Origin: JAENVT01 sp031412355
GTDB taxonomy: Bacteria; Actinomycetota; Acidimicrobiia; Acidimicrobiales; Ilumatobacteraceae
Direction: 5' to 3'
NCBI GenBank assembly: GCA_031412355.1
Contig: JANOCR010000120.1
Coordinates: 1-17,299, forward strand
Length of the DNA: 17,299 bases
The notes below the pieces were generated by a model. It saw nothing but the letters and a program-made list of their open reading frames with translations, did no database searches and was not told where the DNA came from. A program made the position numbers and the translations under genes. This document shows positions 12,935-17,299 of the stretch, one piece after another (within the stretch, counting starts at the first letter, position 1; every line of letters begins with the position of its first letter).

Positions 12935-14044
12935 GTGCGACGCGTTTGGTTGATGGGCCTCATCGCAACGGTCGCGTGTAGCGATTCGCAGGTCTCGCTG
13001 CCGCCTGCCGTGCGGGCGGTCGTCGATGTGGGCGGCGAGCCATCGCTGTGGAGATCGTTGGGCGACGACCCGTGGGATGTGTTCGTGTGCCACGTGCCCG
13101 TCGACACCCGGTCGCTCGTGTTCGCCGGCTTGCCGTTGCGCACGCCGCTGAGGCCCGAAACCCTGGCAGCGCTGCTTGACGACAGAGTCGGCAGGTATTT
13201 CGACACCTTGTCGCACGGCGCGTACCGGCCGCGTTTCGCGGCCGGTGGCGAGGTGGCGATCGCGGCAACGGATGAACCGCAGGCGTGCGTAGACATGGCC
13301 CTGGCAGCGACAAGCGGGCAGGCACATGGCGTGATCGCCATCGCTGATGCCGAACACGGCGACGGGCAGCCGGGCGGCTTCGGCAACCCTGGTGGCGCAT
13401 GCACCGCACAGCCGTGTCTTGCCTCGACGACCAGACGTTCCGTGTACGTCGGCGCGGCCGACTTCGGTGCGCAATGGGGCGATCAACCACCCCTGGACCT
13501 CGTCGAGCACGAGATCGGTCACGCCCTGGGCTGGCCACACAGCGGCTACGACGCATCGGAGCGCGAGCCCAATCTCAGCGCCATCGACCTGATGAGCAAC
13601 AGCGCCGCGCCGCGCGACGTGCACCCCGATCGCCGCGATGGGCCCGACACGGTGGCGATCAATCGGCTGGCTGCCGGCTGGCTGCCGGCCTCCGCGGTGG
13701 CAGTTGTTCCGCCGTCCGGCGCAACGGTTGAGCTGTCACCATCCAGTGGCACGTCGGGCATTCGGGTAGCGGTGGTCGAACTCGACGACCATCGATTCAT
13801 CAGCGTCGAGCTGCTTGCTGCCGACGGCTTCAACGACCACCTTCCGGCAAGCGGGATTGCCGTGCACCTGATCGAGGGCGACGACGCGACGCGGACGCAA
13901 ACCCCGCTCGTCGGTCTGCCACCGTTCAACGATCTGCTCGAGCCGGGCGAGACGTTCACCAGCAACGGCTGGACCGTGGCGGTGACCGCAGGATGGCGGG
14001 CGACGATACAGCCGGTCGGTGATGCGCCTACTGTGAGTGATTGA
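12935..14044 (+). CDS. Putative secreted metzincin-type zinc metalloprotease (lipoprotein)
   Basis: 369 residues, GTG start. A short signal peptide with a basic start and a hydrophobic core (MRRVWLMGLIATVAC) ends in Cys15, a possible but imperfect lipobox (Thr-Val-Ala-Cys). The extended zinc motif HEIGHALGWPH at 192-202 fits HExxHxxGxxH, with catalytic Glu193. DLMSNS follows, with Met220 as a likely Met-turn, the mark of metzincins. The segment before it has four to five Cys that could form disulfides outside the membrane. The region after ~245 is beta-rich and lacks an obvious named domain. Substrate unknown. The stop overlaps the cdd start (TGATG), an unusual partner for an exported protease. 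Confidence 0.8.
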   Translation: MRRVWLMGLIATVACSDSQVSLPPAVRAVVDVGGEPSLWRSLGDDPWDVFVCHVPVDTRSLVFAGLPLRTPLRPETLAALLDDRVGRYFDTLSHGAYRPRFAAGGEVAIAATDEPQACVDMALAATSGQAHGVIAIADAEHGDGQPGGFGNPGGACTAQPCLASTTRRSVYVGAADFGAQWGDQPPLDLVEHEIGHALGWPHSGYDASEREPNLSAIDLMSNSAAPRDVHPDRRDGPDTVAINRLAAGWLPASAVAVVPPSGATVELSPSSGTSGIRVAVVELDDHRFISVELLAADGFNDHLPASGIAVHLIEGDDATRTQTPLVGLPPFNDLLEPGETFTSNGWTVAVTAGWRATIQPVGDAPTVSD

Positions 14045-14457
14045 TGGCGTCGGATATCGATGAACTGTTTGCAGCGGCCAAGGCGGTGCAGGCGAACGCC
14101 CATGCTCCGTACTCGCACTTTCGTGTCGGCGCCGCAGTGCGAACCGCCAGCGGGCGAGTCTTCGCCGGCTGCAACGTCGAAAACGCCGCCTACCCTCAGG
14201 GCTCGTGCGCTGAAGCAGGAGCGATCTCGGCGATGGTCGCCGCAGGGGAACACCAGATCGTTGCGGTGCTGACGATCTGCGACGGCGACGCCATCGGAAC
14301 GTGCTGCGGTGGATGCCGGCAACGTTTGCGAGAGTTCGCCAGCGGGAACACCCCGATCTATGCCGCTGGACCCGACGGTGTACGCGCAACGTTCACATTG
14401 GACGATCTTCTGCCGCATTCGTTCGGTCCGGAGCACCTCAGCGAGTTTCAACAATGA
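14044..14457 (+). CDS. cdd: Cytidine deaminase
   Basis: Converts cytidine/deoxycytidine to uridine/deoxyuridine, upstream of the nucleoside phosphorylase encoded 10 kb away. 137 residues, the short tetrameric type. Zinc ligands are Cys55 (GSCAE), Cys88 and Cys91 (CCGGCRQ), and the proton-shuttle Glu is Glu57. The substrate strand FAGCNVENAAYPQGSCAEAG is normal. Where the family usually has Pro-Cys-Gly-x-Cys, this protein has Cys87 in place of Pro. The ATG at 14044 overlaps the protease stop; a TTG one codon earlier is less likely. Confidence 0.95.
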   Translation: MASDIDELFAAAKAVQANAHAPYSHFRVGAAVRTASGRVFAGCNVENAAYPQGSCAEAGAISAMVAAGEHQIVAVLTICDGDAIGTCCGGCRQRLREFASGNTPIYAAGPDGVRATFTLDDLLPHSFGPEHLSEFQQ

Positions 14458-14470
14458 CAAGGGAGGAACC

Positions 14471-14839
14471 GTGACTCACCCGAAGCGGCGCCTGGTCCTG
14501 GGAAGTGCTTGTCTGCTGGCGTTCATCGCCCCCGCCTGCAGCGACGACGACGACACCTCTGGTGCCGACACCGATGTCACCGTCGCGGTCGGTGAGCCGA
14601 GTGCGGCCGGGCTGACGATCTCGGGCAACACGTTCTCTGCCGCCTCGGTCGTGGCCAACACCGAGTTCCCGATCGTCAACAACGACGGCGTGGGCCACAC
14701 CGTCACCGACGACGGCGGTGCATTCGACGTAGCTGTGGGAGGCGGCGCGACGGAGCCGCTGACGATCCCCGAGCCCGGCACCTATCGGATCCACTGCGAG
14801 ATCCACAGCTCGATGCAGGGCACGATCACCGTCACCTGA
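14471..14839 (+). CDS. Cupredoxin (plastocyanin-like) lipoprotein
   Basis: 122 residues, GTG start with a strong GGGAGG ribosome site at 14461-14466. The signal segment KRRLVLGSACLLAFIAPAC ends at Cys23, which would be lipidated, followed by an acidic Asp-rich linker. The mature part is a single cupredoxin beta-sandwich with type-1 copper ligands His76 (VGHTVTDD), Cys109, His112 and Met115 (CEIHSSM). It probably carries electrons at the outer face of the membrane or stores copper. Thirteen bases separate it from cdd; a shared mRNA is likely, a shared function is not evident. The open frame extends upstream to 14309 inside cdd, but signal peptide and ribosome site fix the start. Confidence 0.9.
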   Translation: MTHPKRRLVLGSACLLAFIAPACSDDDDTSGADTDVTVAVGEPSAAGLTISGNTFSAASVVANTEFPIVNNDGVGHTVTDDGGAFDVAVGGGATEPLTIPEPGTYRIHCEIHSSMQGTITVT

Positions 14840-14844
14840 CGGCC

Positions 14845-14850
14845 TACGCT
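14845..14850 (+). promoter_or_regulatory. -10 hexamer of the aminotransferase gene
   Basis: TACGCT lies 8 bases before the GTG at 14858; no ribosome site is visible, consistent with a leaderless start. Confidence 0.35.
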
Positions 14851-14857
14851 CGGGGAC

Positions 14858-16036
14858 GTGTCTTCAGCGCGCCTTCCCTACCTCACCGCCAAGCTGCAGG
14901 GCTTCGGCACCACGATCTTCGCCGAGATGAGTGCCCTTGCCATGGAAACGGGAAGCGTCAACCTCGGTCAGGGCTTCCCAGACACCGAAGGGCCCCGCGA
15001 GGTGCTCGACGCCGCGATCGAAGCGATCAACAGCGGCATCAATCAGTACCCACCCGGACCCGGCATGGCGGTGTTGCGCGAGGCGATCGCCGCGCATCAA
15101 CAGCGGTTCTACGCCATGCAGTACGACCCCGATTCGGAAGTGTTCGTCACGACGGGAGCGACGGAGGCGTTGGCCGGCTCGTTGATGGGATTGCTCGACA
15201 CCGGCGACGAGGTGGTGTTGTTCGAACCGATGTACGACAGCTACCAAGCATGTATCGCCTTGGCCGGTGCGGTGGCCAAACCCGTCACCCTTCGACCCCC
15301 GAACTACAGCTTCGATCCCGACGAGCTGCGCGCCGCGATCACACCCAAGACCAAGCTGCTGTTGATCAACACGCCGCACAATCCCACAGGTCATGTGTTG
15401 AGCATCGAAGAACTGCAGTTGCTCGCAGATCTGGCCATCGAGCGCGACCTCCTCGTGATCACCGACGAGGTGTACGAGCACCTGGTGTTCGATGGTTTCA
15501 AGCACGTGTCACTGGCATCGCTACCGGGCATGCGCGACCGCACGCTGGTGATCTCCAGCGGAGGCAAGACCTTCAACACCACGGGTTGGAAGATCGGCTG
15601 GATCTGCGCTCCGCCGGCGCTGATCGCCGCGGCGCGTACAGCGAAACAGTTCCTCACCTATGTCAGCGGTGCCCCGTTCCAGCCGGCGATCGCGGTCGGT
15701 CTCGGACTACCCGACTCGTTCTTCACCGAGTTCGCTGCCGACATGCAGTCGAAGCGCGATCGGTTGCTGCCTGGTCTGCACGCTGCGGGGTTCACTGTGT
15801 ATCCCACCCATGGCACGTACTTCGTCACGGTCGACATCCGTCCTGTGCAGCCCGACGGCGACGGCATGGCCTTCTGCCGCGCGTTGCCGGGGCGATGTGG
15901 TGTGGTCGCGATTCCCAACGAGGTCTTCTACGCGAATCGCCACGAGGGACGTCACCTCGTGCGGTTTGCTTTCTGCAAGCGAACTGAGGTGCTCGACGAG
16001 GCGGCCGAGCGGCTCGCCAAACTTGCCACCGGATAG
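14858..16036 (+). CDS. Class I/II PLP aminotransferase (glutamine/methionine transaminase-like)
   Basis: Full-length fold-type I enzyme of 392 residues. The PLP-binding Lys237 is in SSGGKTFNTTGWKIGW. NPTG is at 175-178, Asp203 and Tyr206 in ITDEVYEHLVFDG, and the carboxylate-binding Arg near the C-terminus in HLVRFAFCK. The N-terminal VNLGQGFPDTEGP is typical of the group holding kynurenine/glutamine transaminase K, methionine aminotransferase YbdL and actinobacterial DapC-like enzymes. The omega-amidase-like gene next door favours a glutamine (or methionine salvage) transaminase, because glutamine transamination yields 2-oxoglutaramate, which an omega-amidase removes. N-succinyl-diaminopimelate aminotransferase remains an alternative. 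Confidence 0.9.
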   Translation: MSSARLPYLTAKLQGFGTTIFAEMSALAMETGSVNLGQGFPDTEGPREVLDAAIEAINSGINQYPPGPGMAVLREAIAAHQQRFYAMQYDPDSEVFVTTGATEALAGSLMGLLDTGDEVVLFEPMYDSYQACIALAGAVAKPVTLRPPNYSFDPDELRAAITPKTKLLLINTPHNPTGHVLSIEELQLLADLAIERDLLVITDEVYEHLVFDGFKHVSLASLPGMRDRTLVISSGGKTFNTTGWKIGWICAPPALIAAARTAKQFLTYVSGAPFQPAIAVGLGLPDSFFTEFAADMQSKRDRLLPGLHAAGFTVYPTHGTYFVTVDIRPVQPDGDGMAFCRALPGRCGVVAIPNEVFYANRHEGRHLVRFAFCKRTEVLDEAAERLAKLATG

Positions 16037-16045
16037 TCTGCGACG

Positions 16046-16816
16046 ATGCGCGTCGCCGCCATCCAACACGACATCGCGTGGTGTGACCGCGAAGCCAACT
16101 TCGCACATCTCGCGCCACTGATCGCGGCAGCGGCGTCCGCTGGTGCGCGCCTCATCCTGCTCAGCGAGACGTTCTCCACCGGGTTCGCCACCGACCGCGA
16201 CGACCTCGGCGAGCCCCAAGGCGGGCCTTCGTCGCAGTTCCTCACCGAGCAGGCCCGCTTGCATGGTGTGTGGATCGCCGGATCGTGCCCGGAGATCGCT
16301 GTCGACGCACCCGCCGACGATCAGCGGCCGCACAACACCCTCGTGCTGGCCGCGCCCGATGGCGCCCAGCACCGCTACCGCAAGATCCACCCGTTCACCT
16401 ACGGCGGCGAGACCAAGCACTTCCGCGCCGGGGATCAGTTCGTGACGGTCGATGTCGAGGGCCTGCGAGTCACGTTGTTCGTGTGCTACGACCTGCGTTT
16501 CGCCGACGAGTTCTGGCAGTTGGCCGAGGACACCGACGTATATCTGGTGCCGGCAAACTGGCCCGAGGCCCGACGGCTGCCGTGGATGGCCTTGTTGCAG
16601 GCACGCGCCATCGAGAACCTGGCGTACGTGATCGGTTGCAACCGCGTCGGGACCGGCAACGGTCTGCAGTACAGCGGTGATTCGCGGATCATCGATCCGC
16701 TGGGCGAGGTGCTGGCAAGCGCGGCCCAGACCGAAAGCATCCTGCTGGCCGATGTGACCGCCGAGCGTGTCGCCGAGGTCCGGGATCGCTTCCGCTTCCT
16801 GCAAGACCGTCGATAG
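16046..16816 (+). CDS. Nitrilase-superfamily hydrolase, probable omega-amidase (YafV/Nit2-like)
   Basis: 256 residues with the Glu-Lys-Cys triad: Glu41 (LLSETFSTGF), Lys113 (YRKIHPF) and Cys147 (FVCYDLRF). FSTGF, KIHPFTYGGE and CYDLRF are shared with YafV/Nit2 omega-amidases, which hydrolyse 2-oxoglutaramate to 2-oxoglutarate and ammonia. It begins 9 bases after the aminotransferase stop. A -10-like TAGTCT sits at -12 to -7 of the ATG, but its TAG is the aminotransferase stop codon, so co-transcription is at least as likely as a separate promoter. The pair would make glutamine transamination irreversible. Confidence 0.88.
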   Translation: MRVAAIQHDIAWCDREANFAHLAPLIAAAASAGARLILLSETFSTGFATDRDDLGEPQGGPSSQFLTEQARLHGVWIAGSCPEIAVDAPADDQRPHNTLVLAAPDGAQHRYRKIHPFTYGGETKHFRAGDQFVTVDVEGLRVTLFVCYDLRFADEFWQLAEDTDVYLVPANWPEARRLPWMALLQARAIENLAYVIGCNRVGTGNGLQYSGDSRIIDPLGEVLASAAQTESILLADVTAERVAEVRDRFRFLQDRR

Positions 16817-16821
16817 CGCCT

Positions 16822-17299
16822 ATGCAGGCGGCGACCGTCCCCGAGCTGATGTACGGGTGCTGGAGGCGGGCCTGGATCGAGTTCTCCGACGGCACAATCG
16901 ACGATACGAGCATGGTGCTGTGGCTGCAGACCGAGTCGAAGATGGCCGACGTTCGCATCGCCGCTGATCGCCTCGACATGTCGAGCCGAGCCAGCCTTCG
17001 CGAGTGCACCCTCGACGAGCTCCGGGCCATCGCCGGTGGCGAAGCGAGCAGTGGATTCACCGAGTGCGGGCCGGTCGCGCTCGACTCCAACGGTTCGCGG
17101 TCGGCGACTGCGTCGTGGCACACGCGGGGTCATGCCGTGAACTTTCAACCCGTCTCGGCATTCCCCGAGCCGGGTTTGATCACATGGAACGACGACGCAA
17201 CCGTGATGATCGAACGGGCACCCAGTGGCGCCTACGTCGAGGAGTGGCGACTCGTTTCGGGCAGCCGCGACACGCTGTCGGTCACGCATGCCGAGGGAA
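16822..17299 (+). CDS. Uncharacterised protein, 3' end outside the window
   Basis: An ATG 5 bases after the nitrilase stop opens a frame of 159 codons that runs off the right edge. It starts MQAATVPELMYGCWRRAW. I do not firmly recognise it. The pattern VLWLQTESKMADVRI, then a Trp-His segment (ATASWHTRGHAVNFQP), an Asp-rich turn and YVEEWRLVSG reads like a small beta-barrel of calycin type. It faintly recalls the Hri1-like family, but that is a low-confidence memory. No signal peptide or membrane segment. Tight spacing suggests it shares the aminotransferase-amidase transcript. A minus-strand frame over the same bases looks like a shadow. Confidence 0.65.
   Translation, partial: MQAATVPELMYGCWRRAWIEFSDGTIDDTSMVLWLQTESKMADVRIAADRLDMSSRASLRECTLDELRAIAGGEASSGFTECGPVALDSNGSRSATASWHTRGHAVNFQPVSAFPEPGLITWNDDATVMIERAPSGAYVEEWRLVSGSRDTLSVTHAEG

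Noticed and set aside
14309..14470. N-terminal extension of the cupredoxin into cdd
   Set aside because: Signal peptide and the GGGAGG ribosome site fix the start at 14471.
16486..17289. A minus-strand frame over the nitrilase end and the last gene
   Set aside because: It crosses conserved nitrilase sequence and has no recognisable protein features; the plus-strand frame at 16822 fits the operon spacing better.

Overview
The window is GC-rich with tightly packed genes, several ATGA/TGATG start-stop overlaps, GTG starts, and several start codons lying exactly 7 bases after a TANNNT-like -10 hexamer, as in leaderless transcripts. This, with a DevR/DosR-type regulator and a CYP124/125/142-like P450, points to an actinobacterium. 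My guess is the Acidimicrobiia, but that is inference. I see no tRNA, rRNA, CRISPR array, insertion sequence or phage gene, and no gene-free stretch longer than about 220 bases.

Region 1 (about 1-7191) is the most interesting. It holds the 3' end of an NDP-forming acyl-CoA synthetase (ATP-grasp) coupled to a universal stress protein; a convergent ferritin-like protein; a deoC-deoA-phosphoribosyltransferase run; a PAS protein ending in a dimerisation helix pair whose phospho-acceptor His is Leu; a response regulator very like mycobacterial DevR/DosR; and, converging on it, a PAS histidine kinase. Two sites resembling the DosR box lie upstream of the PAS protein and the response regulator, each centred exactly 42.5 bases before the start codon. 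Universal stress proteins and an Rv0571c-type phosphoribosyltransferase belong to the DosR dormancy regulon of Mycobacterium tuberculosis, so I read this as a DosR-like hypoxia/dormancy locus. Its sensors use a FixL/DosP-like PAS domain rather than the GAF domains of DosS/DosT. The metabolic genes could turn deoxynucleosides into acetaldehyde and glyceraldehyde-3-phosphate, and acyl-CoA into ATP.

Region 2 (7227-9209, minus strand) has a short-chain dehydrogenase and an aldo-keto reductase, transcribed towards the histidine kinase and possibly in one operon with it. They are followed by a 220-base divergent intergenic region with several inverted repeats.

Region 3 (9210-12934) has a small unrecognised gene, a cytochrome P450 coupled to a class I glutamine-amidotransferase-like hydrolase (peptidase C26), and a convergent plsC-marR pair.

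Region 4 (12935-17299) has a metzincin-type lipoprotein protease coupled to cytidine deaminase, a cupredoxin lipoprotein, an aminotransferase next to an omega-amidase-like nitrilase (a known functional pair), and the 5' part of an unrecognised gene that runs off the window.
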